DNA of 37,395 bases, from positions 1 to 37,395 of the forward strand of contig CAQRYF010000011.1 in the NCBI GenBank assembly GCA_948875265.1. Reading direction: 5' to 3'. The first letter of the stretch is position 1. Each line of letters opens with the position of its first letter. The DNA is from an uncultured Clostridia bacterium. GTDB lineage: Bacteria; Bacillota; Clostridia; TANB77; CAG-508. A model generated the notes under the pieces. It searched no databases, was not told the origin of the DNA, and saw only the letters and a list, made by a program, of their open reading frames with translations. Shown one piece after another: positions 23,346 through 30,790 of this stretch. A program made the translations under genes and the position numbers.

Positions 23346-23368
23346 ACAAATATATCAAGGAGGAAAAT

Positions 23369-25063
23369 ATGCCAAAGAAAAAAATAAATAGAAATATAAT
23401 ATTTATAATATCAATAATTGTTATAAGTTTGATAAAATTAATAATAGTAAATGTACAGCCAATATATGCAAGATATAATATGGGATATGATGATTCTTTA
23501 TTTATAGAACAAGCAAATAATATAGTAGAAGGAAATTGGCTGCGGGAATATAATCATAAAACTTTATCAAAAGGTATTTTTACACAAGTTTTTATGGCAG
23601 GATTATATAAAATAGGAATTCCTTTCTTATTAGGACAAGAAATATTTTACATATTATCATGTGTTACATTTATATTTATGTTAAAAAATATAATAAAAAA
23701 TAAGTATATATTGTTAGCAGTATTTACAATATTATTATTTAACCCAATTACATATAGTTCTAATTTATTAAGAACATATAGAGATGGAGTATATATATCA
23801 TTACTTATTTATCTAGTATCATTTTCATTTATGATATTTTATAATTATAAAGAAAAGTGGACAAAATTAATAAAGTATTTTATAGGATTAGGACTTACAA
23901 TTACAAGTATATGTATATGTAGAGAAGAAACAATTTGGGTAGTGCCATATATTGCATTATCTATTATAATAACAATATTATTTCTAATATTTGATAAAGA
24001 ATGTAACAATAAAATAAAAAAGATATCATTGTATAGTATTCCAATTATAATTTATATAGCTGTTACAGTAACAATAGCAAGTTTAAATTACAAATACTAT
24101 AATCGATTTATATTAAATGATTATATGTCAAAAGAATTTCAAGATGCATATGGAGCATTAACAAGAATTATTACACAAGAAAAACCAAATAAAATACCAG
24201 TAACAACAGCAGCAAGGGAAAAGGCATATGAAGTTAGTCCAAGTTTTAATAAATTAAAAGATATATTAGAAGATAGTTTAGAAGGATGGGCAACAACAAC
24301 TATAAACGGAACCAAAGAAATAAATGGAGGATATTTCTTTTGGACTATGAGAGCTGCTGCAGATCAAGTTGGGTATTATAAAGATGCTAAAACTTCAAAG
24401 GAATATTGGGAAAAAGTAGCTAAAGAAATAAATGATGCTTGTGATGAAGGAAAGTTAGGAGAAGTAATAGGAAAAAGAAGCGGATTAACAACTCCTTTTT
24501 CAACTAGTTATATACCAGATTTAATATCAGAATTTATGAATACAATAGATTATCAAACCAATTTCAAAGGATTAAAATTTGATATGACAAGAGTGTTAAA
24601 AATGGAATCACAAAAATTAGAACCAATATTTGCAAAAATTACAAGAAATAAATTAGAGATAAATCATGAAGAATTAACAAGTTTTGATAAAGCAAGAATT
24701 GGTATTTTAAATGGTATTTACTGGTTATATAAACAAGCTAATCCTGTAATATTTTATATGGCAATATTATTATATATATTCAACATAGTATTTTTATTTA
24801 GAAAGAAAAGTAAATTTGAAGGATATAAGGAAATGATATTAACATCGGGAATTCTGCTAATTTATTTAGCTAGAATTTTTACAATTACATATATTTATGT
24901 GACAGCATATCCAGGAATTAGAACAACACAATATTTAGCAAGCTGTTATGTGTTTCAAAGTGCATTTTCTATATTAACAATATATTCTTTCTTAAAAAAT
25001 ATAAAAAGTATAGAGAATAAAAGAAATTTAAATAAAATAATTGATAAAACACAAGAAAGCTAG
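23369..25063 (+). CDS. polytopic membrane protein, possible GT-C type glycosyltransferase
   Basis: This 564-residue protein has about 10 membrane helices: one at the N-terminus (10-28), a block at about 85-235, and a last block at about 455-550. A large soluble loop (about 250-450) lies between. After helix 1, Y-D-D-S-L-F (near 39-44) recalls the acidic first-loop motif of GT-C fold lipid-linked sugar transferases. I do not recognise a named family. The segment N-W-L-R-E-Y-N contains a CGG codon (23543-23545). AGGAGG precedes the ATG. hpt follows 27 nt later and may share its transcript. Confidence 0.65.
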   Translation: MPKKKINRNIIFIISIIVISLIKLIIVNVQPIYARYNMGYDDSLFIEQANNIVEGNWLREYNHKTLSKGIFTQVFMAGLYKIGIPFLLGQEIFYILSCVTFIFMLKNIIKNKYILLAVFTILLFNPITYSSNLLRTYRDGVYISLLIYLVSFSFMIFYNYKEKWTKLIKYFIGLGLTITSICICREETIWVVPYIALSIIITILFLIFDKECNNKIKKISLYSIPIIIYIAVTVTIASLNYKYYNRFILNDYMSKEFQDAYGALTRIITQEKPNKIPVTTAAREKAYEVSPSFNKLKDILEDSLEGWATTTINGTKEINGGYFFWTMRAAADQVGYYKDAKTSKEYWEKVAKEINDACDEGKLGEVIGKRSGLTTPFSTSYIPDLISEFMNTIDYQTNFKGLKFDMTRVLKMESQKLEPIFAKITRNKLEINHEELTSFDKARIGILNGIYWLYKQANPVIFYMAILLYIFNIVFLFRKKSKFEGYKEMILTSGILLIYLARIFTITYIYVTAYPGIRTTQYLASCYVFQSAFSILTIYSFLKNIKSIENKRNLNKIIDKTQES

Positions 25064-25090
25064 TATAATCAAATAAAAAGGGGAAAATAA

Positions 25091-25603
25091 ATGGAAGAAA
25101 TAAAAGTATTAATAAATAATTCGAAATTAGAAAAAAGAATTGTAGAGATGGCAAAACAAATTGAAAAAGACTATAAAGGTAAAAACATTGTATTTATAGG
25201 GATTCTAAAAGGTTCTGTTATGTTTATGACTCAGTTGGCAAAAAATATAAAAAATAATGTAGAACTAGAATTTATGGATGTTTCTAGCTATGAAGGAATG
25301 GAATGTACAGGGAAAGTTAAAATAAATAAGGATATTAGAAATTCCATAGAAGGTAAAGATGTAATAATAGTAGAAGATATTATAGATACAGGAAGAACAT
25401 TAACATTTTTATTAGAATACTTAAAACAAAAAAATCCAAATAGTATAAAAATAGCAACAATGCTTTCAAAGCCTTCTAGAAGAATAAAAGAGTTAGATGT
25501 TAATTATATTGGATTTGCAATTGATGACAAATTTGTTGTGGGATATGGTTTAGACTATAACGAAAAATATAGAAATTTACCTTATATAGGATATATAGAA
25601 TAA
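25091..25603 (+). CDS. hpt: hypoxanthine phosphoribosyltransferase
   Basis: This 170-residue purine salvage enzyme joins hypoxanthine or guanine to PRPP. The PRPP-binding motif V-I-I-V-E-D-I-I-D-T-G-R-T lies at 91-103. The flexible loop region S-S-Y (65-67) and the late V-V-G-Y-G-L-D-Y (149-156) are as in bacterial Hpt. AAGGGGA precedes the ATG. uvrC begins 13 nt after its stop. Confidence 0.95.
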   Translation: MEEIKVLINNSKLEKRIVEMAKQIEKDYKGKNIVFIGILKGSVMFMTQLAKNIKNNVELEFMDVSSYEGMECTGKVKINKDIRNSIEGKDVIIVEDIIDTGRTLTFLLEYLKQKNPNSIKIATMLSKPSRRIKELDVNYIGFAIDDKFVVGYGLDYNEKYRNLPYIGYIE

Positions 25604-25616
25604 AGGAATTAAGCAT

Positions 25617-27401
25617 ATGTTTAATATTGAAGAAGAATTAAAAAAATTGCCTAATAAACCAGGTGTGTATGTAATGAGAGATAAAAATGACACCATTATT
25701 TATGTTGGAAAAGCAATATCACTAAAAAACAGAGTAAGGCAGTATTTTAGAAAAACAGATAAAACAGCAAGAATAGAAAAAATGGTAAGTTTAATTGATC
25801 ATTTTGAATATATTGTTGTAGATAATGAAGCAGAAGCTTTAATACTGGAATGTAATTTGATAAAAAAGAATAGACCTAAATTTAATGTTTTATTAAAAGA
25901 TGATAAAACATATCCATACATAAAAATTGACTTGAAATCAGATTATCCAGGAGTGTTTTTAACAAGAAGAGTTGTAAATGATGGTTCTAAATATTTTGGA
26001 CCATATGCTAACCCAGGAGCAGCTAAAGAAATGATAGATTTCATTAAACAAAAATACAAAATACGTCAATGTAGAAACTTGAAAGAAAGAACAAGACCAT
26101 GTTTAAATTATCATATTAATAGATGTCTAGCACCATGTATGGGAAATGTATCAAAAGAAGAATATATGAACCAAATATATGAAATTATAGATTTATTAGA
26201 AGGAAAGACAGATAAAATAATAAGAGAGCTAGAAAATCAAATGAATGAAGCATCTAAAAAAATGGAGTTTGAAAAGGCTGCAAGCTTAAGAGACAGGATA
26301 CAGGCAATTGAAAGGGTATCTGAAAAACAAAAGGTATCAAATATTTCAGAAAATAATATAGATGTAATAGGAATAGCAAAATCTGAATTACAAATATGTA
26401 TAGAGATTTTCTTTGTTAGAGGAAGTAAAATGATAGGAAGAGAACACTACTTTTATACAGACTTAAAAGACATGGAAGATAAAGAAATTTTATCAGGATT
26501 TATAAAACAATATTATTTGGATAACCCAAACATTCCTAACAAAATAATGGTAAGGGAAGAAATAGAAGATAAACAAGCAATTGAACAATGGTTATCCACA
26601 ATTTTAGGTAAAAAAGTGGAAATCAAGAGCCCTAAAAGAGGAGAAAAACTTCGATTTGTGGAAATGGCAGAAATGAATAGCAAAGTAACTTTAGAAAATA
26701 AAGAAAAAGATAAAAGTGAAATATTGTTAGAATTAAAAGAAGTCTTAAAACTAGACAAATTACCTAGAAAAATAGAAACATATGATATATCAAATATAGC
26801 TGGAGAATATACAGTTGCAGGAATGTGTGTTATGCAAGATGGTGCTATAAAAAAGAATTTATCTAGAAGGTTTAAGATTAAAACAGTATATGGACAAGAT
26901 GATCCAAAATGTATGGAAGAAGTTATTACAAGAAGACTAAAACACTCAATAGAAAATCCAAAAGGTGGATTTGGAGAATTACCAGATGTTATATTTGCAG
27001 ATGGAGGGATTACTCAAATAAGAGCGACTAAAGCAGCAATTGAAAAATATAATTTAAACATACCTGTATTTGGAATGGTAAAAAATGATAAACACCAAAC
27101 AAGGGCTTTAATGGATGAAAATAGAAATGAATTAAAAATTTCACAAAATTTAATGAATTTAATTACTAGATTTCAAGATACTGTTCATGATACGGCAATT
27201 ACTTATCATAGAATGTTGCGTGATAAGGCAATTACAAAATCAGAATTAGATGATATAAATGGAATTGGAAAAGTAAAAAAGAGGGAGTTATTGAAGAAAT
27301 TCGGAAGTGTGGAAATAATAAGGCAGGCAAGTATTGAAGAGCTGATGGAAGTTAAGGGTATAACAAAAGATATAGCTAAAAATATTAAAAGAAATTTATA
27401 A
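25617..27401 (+). CDS. uvrC: excinuclease ABC subunit C
   Basis: UvrC makes both incisions in nucleotide excision repair. It has an N-terminal GIY-YIG domain (G-V-Y-V-M near 16-20, Y-V-G-K-A near 29-33), a Cys-rich region (near 156-175) and a UVR motif (E-F-E-K-A-A-S-L-R-D near 215-225). The RNase H-like domain for the 5' cut includes D-I-S-N-I-A-G-E and D-G-G-I-T-Q, and two C-terminal helix-hairpin-helix motifs end the protein. Its 594 residues are normal. The ATG follows AAAGGAA. It is co-oriented and close to hpt. Confidence 0.96.
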   Translation: MFNIEEELKKLPNKPGVYVMRDKNDTIIYVGKAISLKNRVRQYFRKTDKTARIEKMVSLIDHFEYIVVDNEAEALILECNLIKKNRPKFNVLLKDDKTYPYIKIDLKSDYPGVFLTRRVVNDGSKYFGPYANPGAAKEMIDFIKQKYKIRQCRNLKERTRPCLNYHINRCLAPCMGNVSKEEYMNQIYEIIDLLEGKTDKIIRELENQMNEASKKMEFEKAASLRDRIQAIERVSEKQKVSNISENNIDVIGIAKSELQICIEIFFVRGSKMIGREHYFYTDLKDMEDKEILSGFIKQYYLDNPNIPNKIMVREEIEDKQAIEQWLSTILGKKVEIKSPKRGEKLRFVEMAEMNSKVTLENKEKDKSEILLELKEVLKLDKLPRKIETYDISNIAGEYTVAGMCVMQDGAIKKNLSRRFKIKTVYGQDDPKCMEEVITRRLKHSIENPKGGFGELPDVIFADGGITQIRATKAAIEKYNLNIPVFGMVKNDKHQTRALMDENRNELKISQNLMNLITRFQDTVHDTAITYHRMLRDKAITKSELDDINGIGKVKKRELLKKFGSVEIIRQASIEELMEVKGITKDIAKNIKRNL

Positions 27402-27413
27402 AATATATTTAAT

Positions 27414-27468
27414 ACAAAATGGACATGTAAGATTTAAAAAAATAAAAATCTAATCATGCCCATTTTGT
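27414..27468. terminator. terminator between uvrC and the convergent small gene
   Basis: ACAAAATGGACATG (27414-27427) pairs with CATGCCCATTTTGT (27455-27468), with one mismatch. An inner GATTT/AAATC stem surrounds an A-rich loop. It lacks a long T-run but sits between two convergent genes and may act on both. Confidence 0.6.
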
Positions 27469-27488
27469 ATTTAGGAAGATATTGGGTT

Positions 27489-27725
27489 CTAATTTTTTGT
27501 AGAAGTACCAGATTTCTTCCTTTTCTTTTTTGCAAAGTAATCAGCAATTGTTTTCACAATAATACCAATTACTATGCAAATTACCCAATCTAAAGGAATT
27601 GCTAAAAATTCCTTTCTGATTGATGTAACATTGTTAACAATTAAATATATAATTGCTAACAAAAGAACTAAAAAAATCATTATAATGACTTTTCTAAATC
27701 CTTCTTTAAAATCCCGCTTTTTCAT
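27489..27725 (-). CDS. small membrane protein, two helices
   Basis: A 78-residue protein with helices at about 13-31 and 44-62, a basic N-terminus and a Lys/Arg-rich C-terminal tail. No family is recognised. On the minus strand, AAGGAGG precedes the ATG. Codon 4 is a rare CGG (27716-27714, read in frame, followed by G). It is a single gene with its own promoter. Confidence 0.7.
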   Translation of the reverse strand: MKKRDFKEGFRKVIIMIFLVLLLAIIYLIVNNVTSIRKEFLAIPLDWVICIVIGIIVKTIADYFAKKKRKKSGTSTKN

Positions 27726-27787
27726 TTTTCCTCCTTATATTAAAAAGTAAAAAAAACTTGGAAGAATTTACTTCCGGCTGCATATTA

Positions 27788-27816
27788 ATCATACCATAAA
27801 ATAGCATTAAAAGCAA
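27788..27816 (-). promoter_or_regulatory. promoter of the minus-strand small membrane protein gene
   Basis: Read on the minus strand: TTGCTT (27816-27811), a 17-nt spacer, and extended TGG-TATGAT (hexamer 27793-27788). It leads to the ATG at 27725. Confidence 0.6.
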
Positions 27817-27950
27817 TAAAATGTAGAAAACAAGCTAAATGGAAGATATAAAAAAGAATATTGCGAACGATTTATTTAAAAAATATTCATAAATTAATAA
27901 TTAAAGCATATATATATATAATAAATAAAAATATAAAGGGGAAATGTTTT

Positions 27951-28160
27951 ATGGAATATGCAAAAGATGAAGTTTTTCGAATAAGATATAATACAAATTT
28001 AAATAGGTTACAAATAGGACATGAAAGGTGGACAAGCAGATTATTAAATACTATGAAAAGACATAAATTAATAACTACTACAGTAATAGCATTTATTATG
28101 TTTTCAACTGTAAATATAATTATGATATACAGTTTCATCAAAATTTTACAAAGTGTTTGA
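27951..28160 (+). CDS. small single-helix membrane protein
   Basis: This 69-residue protein has a charged N-terminal half (E-Y-A-K-D-E-V-F-R-I-R-Y-N) and one membrane helix at about 44-64. The ATG at 27951 is preferred over a longer frame because GGGGAAA lies at a normal distance and the added upstream residues are low-complexity. Function is unknown. The stop overlaps the promoter of the hicB gene. Confidence 0.65.
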   Translation: MEYAKDEVFRIRYNTNLNRLQIGHERWTSRLLNTMKRHKLITTTVIAFIMFSTVNIIMIYSFIKILQSV

Positions 28161-28185
28161 AATTAGAACAAAAATGAAGTATAAT
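28157..28185 (+). promoter_or_regulatory. promoter of the hicB-hicA remnant
   Basis: TTGAAA (28157-28162), a 17-nt spacer, TATAAT (28180-28185). The -35 overlaps the stop codon of the previous gene. Confidence 0.75.
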
Positions 28186-28210
28186 ATATAGCATAGAAAG
28201 GAGAAATTGT

Positions 28211-28414
28211 ATGAGTATAAAATATAATGTTATGATACAAAAAGAAGAAAATTGGTATGTGGCAAAATGTATTGATAATAATGTAGCGTCACAAGGAAAA
28301 ACAATTGAAGAAGCAATGCAAAATTTAAAAGAAGCATTAAAGTTATATACACAAGATGAAAAACCCGAGCAACCAAAAGAAACATTTATAACAACATTGG
28401 AGGTGGCCATATGA
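28211..28414 (+). CDS. hicB: HicB-like antitoxin
   Basis: This 67-residue protein has the partial RNase H fold of HicB: Y-N-V-M-I-Q-K-E-E-N-W-Y-V-A-K-C near 5-20, then S-Q-G-K-T-I-E-E-A-M-Q-N-L-K-E-A near 27-42. HicB neutralises the HicA mRNA interferase. There is no separate DNA-binding C-terminal domain. GGAGAAATTG precedes the ATG. The stop overlaps the start of the HicA remnant (ATGA), the usual coupled layout. The order antitoxin-toxin is one of the two known orders. Confidence 0.8.
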   Translation: MSIKYNVMIQKEENWYVAKCIDNNVASQGKTIEEAMQNLKEALKLYTQDEKPEQPKETFITTLEVAI

Positions 28415-28548
28415 GTTCAAAATATCCTGTGCTACCTCCAGGAAAGATATTTATTATCCCTATGCATTATGAAATTGCAAAAGGAACATTAAAAAGCATC
28501 TTAGAACAAGCTGATATTAAATTAGAACAATTTTTAAATCAATTATAA
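28411..28548 (+). pseudogene. hicA: internally deleted HicA toxin remnant
   Basis: This 45-residue frame begins like HicA (M-S-S-K-Y-P-V-L) and ends like HicA (P-M-H-Y-E-I-A-K-G-T-L-K-S-I-L-E-Q-A). The middle of the roughly 70-80-residue family, which carries the catalytic Gly-Ser-His segment, is missing. The join lies near residues 10-15. An in-frame deletion therefore seems to have removed the active site while leaving the reading frame open. GGAGGTGG precedes the ATG. It is probably a dead toxin with an intact antitoxin. Confidence 0.7.
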
Positions 28549-28603
28549 TTATAAAAAAATTCAAAGATTAAATATATCAAATTAAATTAAATCTAAAAAT
28601 TCC

Positions 28604-28632
28604 TTGGAAAAGTTAAAAAAATATGGTAAAAT
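28604..28632 (+). promoter_or_regulatory. promoter of the methyltransferase gene
   Basis: TTGGAA (28604-28609), a 17-nt spacer, and extended TGG-TAAAAT (hexamer 28627-28632). Confidence 0.65.
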
Positions 28633-28634
28633 AT

Positions 28635-28672
28635 TACTATTCTTGAAGAAGGAGGAATAGTAGTATTTTTTT
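28635..28672 (+). promoter_or_regulatory. hairpin plus T-run in the leader of the methyltransferase gene
   Basis: TACTATTC (28635-28642) pairs with GAATAGTA (28655-28662), with loop TTGAAGAAGGAG, followed by T7 at 28666-28672. The only good ribosome site, AAGGAGG, lies in the loop and adjoining stem. It looks like an intrinsic terminator or attenuator just before the gene. The predicted transcription start (about 28639) would fall within the 5' arm, so its action is uncertain. A 10-codon frame from ATG 28673 overlaps the main start. Confidence 0.45.
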
Positions 28673-28688
28673 ATGCTGCTAAAAATAT

Positions 28689-29552
28689 ATGAAATTAGCA
28701 AATGAATGGAAAGATTATAAAATATTAGATATGGCAGATGGCCAAAAATTAGAAAAATGGGGAAATGTTGTTTTATCCAGACCAGATCCTCAAATTATAT
28801 GGAAAGATAAAAGCTTTCCTAAAAAGTGGAATCAAATAAATGCAACATACCACAGAAGTAAGTCAGGTGGAGGTTCATGGGAATTTAATAAAAAGATGCC
28901 AAAACAATGGCAAGTAAAATATAAAAATTTAACATTTAATATAAAACCAATGGGATTTAAACATACGGGATTGTTTCCAGAACAAGCAGTTAATTGGGAT
29001 TGGATGATAAATAAAATACAAACATCAAAAAGAGAAATAAAAGTATTAAACCTATTTGCATATACAGGAGGAGCAACAGTAGCATGTTTATCAGCAGGAG
29101 CATCAGTATGTCATGTAGACAGTTCAAAAGGAATGACAACATGGGCTAAAGAAAATGTAACTTCATCAGGATTACAAGACAAACCAGTAAGATTTATAAT
29201 TGATGATGTTGTTAAATTTGTAAATAGAGAAATAAGAAGAGGAAATAAATATGATGCTATAATAATGGACCCACCATCATATGGAAGAGGAGCAAAAGGA
29301 GAAGTATGGCAATTCGAAAACAACATATATGACCTAGTAGAGTTATGCACAAAAGTATTATCATATAATCCATTATTTTTCCTAATAAACTCATATACAA
29401 CAGGAATATCAAGCAAAGTATTAGAAAACATATTAAACGTAACAATAGCAAAAAAATACAAAGGAAAACTAGAATCAGGAGAAATAGGAATACCAATGGA
29501 AGAATCAAAACTAGTATTACCATGTGGCATTTATGGAAGATGGGAGAAATGA
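28689..29552 (+). CDS. class I SAM-dependent rRNA methyltransferase (RlmI/RlmK-like)
   Basis: This 287-residue enzyme of the COG1092-like group probably methylates a base in 23S rRNA. The SAM site begins V-L-N-L-F-A-Y-T-G-G near 119-128. H-V-D-S-S-K follows near 142-147, and the catalytic-loop motif D-P-P-S-Y-G-R-G lies near 197-204. The N-terminal PUA domain of full-length RlmI is absent. There is no clear ribosome site before the ATG. An in-frame TAA at 28680 excludes a longer start. Its TGA is the first part of a 34-bp inverted repeat. Confidence 0.85.
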   Translation: MKLANEWKDYKILDMADGQKLEKWGNVVLSRPDPQIIWKDKSFPKKWNQINATYHRSKSGGGSWEFNKKMPKQWQVKYKNLTFNIKPMGFKHTGLFPEQAVNWDWMINKIQTSKREIKVLNLFAYTGGATVACLSAGASVCHVDSSKGMTTWAKENVTSSGLQDKPVRFIIDDVVKFVNREIRRGNKYDAIIMDPPSYGRGAKGEVWQFENNIYDLVELCTKVLSYNPLFFLINSYTTGISSKVLENILNVTIAKKYKGKLESGEIGIPMEESKLVLPCGIYGRWEK

Positions 29553-29666
29553 GACACAAGGGACAGGGGAAAAATGTCTCATTTTTATGAAGAATTATGT
29601 CGAAAAAGATAAAAGACTAAAAACGACAAAATAATGAGACATTTTTCCCCTGTCCCTTGTGTCTCA
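29550..29666 (+). repeat. inverted-repeat element, 34-bp perfect arms (REP/MITE-like)
   Basis: The arms 29550-29583 and 29633-29666 are exact reverse complements. The left arm begins TGAGACACAAGGGACAGGGG. A 49-nt AT-rich spacer lies between. Each arm also has an inner TGAGACA/TGTCTCA hairpin. The element starts at the stop codon of the methyltransferase and ends just before the ribosome site of the next gene. It resembles small REP-type or MITE elements of Clostridia. It can also act as a terminator. Confidence 0.85.
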
Positions 29667-29679
29667 AAAGGAGAGATTA

Positions 29680-30354
29680 ATGCAAGAGTTAAAAGTGATT
29701 TATGAAGACAATCATATTATTGTGGTAGAAAAGAGGCCTAATGTTCCATCACAAGCGGATAAGACTGGTGATATAGATATGTTAAATATTATAAAAGACT
29801 ATATAAAAGATAAATATAATAAACCTGGAAATGTTTATTTAGGATTAGTGCATAGATTAGATAGACCTGTTGGTGGAGTTATGGTTTTCGCAAAGACCTC
29901 AAAGGCAGCAGGGAGGTTAAGTGACCAAGTAAGAGAAAAGACTTTTAAGAAAAAGTATTTAGCAGTTGTTGATGGGAAATTTCAACAGGGAAAAGGAGTT
30001 CTAGAAGATTACTTATATAAAGATGAAAGAAAAAATATGAGTAAAGTTGTAAATAAAGACAAGAAAAATGCAAAATTAGCTAAATTAGATTATGAAGTCT
30101 TAAAATATAATGAAATAAAAGATTTAAGTTTAGTAAGAGTGAATTTACATACAGGAAGACATCATCAAATAAGAGTACAGTTATCACATTTTGGTCATAG
30201 TATTTTTGGCGATCAAAAATACGGAACACGAGGAAAAGGTAAACAAATAGCTTTATGGGCTTATGAACTTACTATTAAACATCCAATAACAAAGGAAGAA
30301 ATGACCTTTAAAGATTTACCAGAATCAATTGGCACATGGTGTATACTAAAATAA
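29680..30354 (+). CDS. RluA family pseudouridine synthase
   Basis: This 224-residue enzyme isomerises uridines in RNA. It has the catalytic H-R-L-D-R-P-V-G-G near 59-67. The RluA-family L-H-T-G-R-H-H-Q-I-R-V-Q segment near 162-173 and F-G-D-Q-K-Y-G (near 181-187) are also clear. It lacks an N-terminal S4 domain and is shorter than RluD. The ATG at 29680 is chosen because AAAGGAGAG is just upstream; an earlier GTG at 29659 lies inside the inverted repeat. The RNA target is not known. Confidence 0.9.
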   Translation: MQELKVIYEDNHIIVVEKRPNVPSQADKTGDIDMLNIIKDYIKDKYNKPGNVYLGLVHRLDRPVGGVMVFAKTSKAAGRLSDQVREKTFKKKYLAVVDGKFQQGKGVLEDYLYKDERKNMSKVVNKDKKNAKLAKLDYEVLKYNEIKDLSLVRVNLHTGRHHQIRVQLSHFGHSIFGDQKYGTRGKGKQIALWAYELTIKHPITKEEMTFKDLPESIGTWCILK

Positions 30355-30366
30355 TTATAAAAAATG

Positions 30367-30395
30367 TTGCATTTTACCAAAATGTATGTTACAAT
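30367..30395 (+). promoter_or_regulatory. promoter of secG
   Basis: TTGCAT (30367-30372), a 17-nt spacer, extended TGT-TACAAT (hexamer 30390-30395), 43 nt before the ATG. Confidence 0.75.
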
Positions 30396-30438
30396 ACCTA
30401 AGTAATTATGAGAGAAACCGTTAGGAGGAATAAATAGA

Positions 30439-30687
30439 ATGGAAATAGCTAAAGGAATATTAGTGATAATATACTTTATAATTGCATTAGCATTAATTAT
30501 ATTAACATTAATACAATCAAAAGAAGATGCAGGATTATCTTCTACAATAACAGGTTCATCAACAAGTAATTTTTATGAAAAAAATAAAGGCAGAACTAAA
30601 GAAGGAAAACAAAAAAGATGGACAATAATTTTATCTATTGTATTTGCAATATTAACAATAGCATTAGGTATAATATATATGGCATAG
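30439..30687 (+). CDS. secG: preprotein translocase subunit SecG
   Basis: This 82-residue membrane protein assists the SecYEG channel. It has two helices (about 5-24 and 59-80). Between them is the typical loop Q-S-K-E-D-A-G-L-S-S-T-I-T-G-S near 26-40. TTAGGAGG precedes the ATG. secG directly before rnr is a common Firmicutes order. Confidence 0.94.
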   Translation: MEIAKGILVIIYFIIALALIILTLIQSKEDAGLSSTITGSSTSNFYEKNKGRTKEGKQKRWTIILSIVFAILTIALGIIYMA

Positions 30688-30698
30688 TATATAATAAG

Positions 30699-30735
30699 AA
30701 GGGCGGTTTTTAATATAAAAACTCGCTCTTTTTTA
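30699..30735 (+). terminator. terminator after secG
   Basis: GGGCGGTTTTT pairs imperfectly with AAAAACTCGCTC around AATAT, then a T-run. It separates secG from rnr unless read through. Confidence 0.75.
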
Positions 30736-30743
30736 AAAGATAA

Positions 30744-30774
30744 GTGGGACATTATCTACGTCCCATTGTCCCAG
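30744..30774 (+). repeat. small GC-rich hairpin repeat, REP-like
   Basis: TGGGAC (30745-30750) can pair with GTCCCA (30760-30765) or with the next TGTCCCA. GGGACA words recall the 34-bp element at 29550. It has no T-run and lies just before the rnr ribosome site. Confidence 0.5.
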
Positions 30775-30790
30775 AAAAGGAGAAGTGTTA

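Noticed and set aside
29659..29679. GTG start for the pseudouridine synthase
   Set aside because: It lies in the right arm of the inverted repeat; AAAGGAGAG supports the ATG at 29680.
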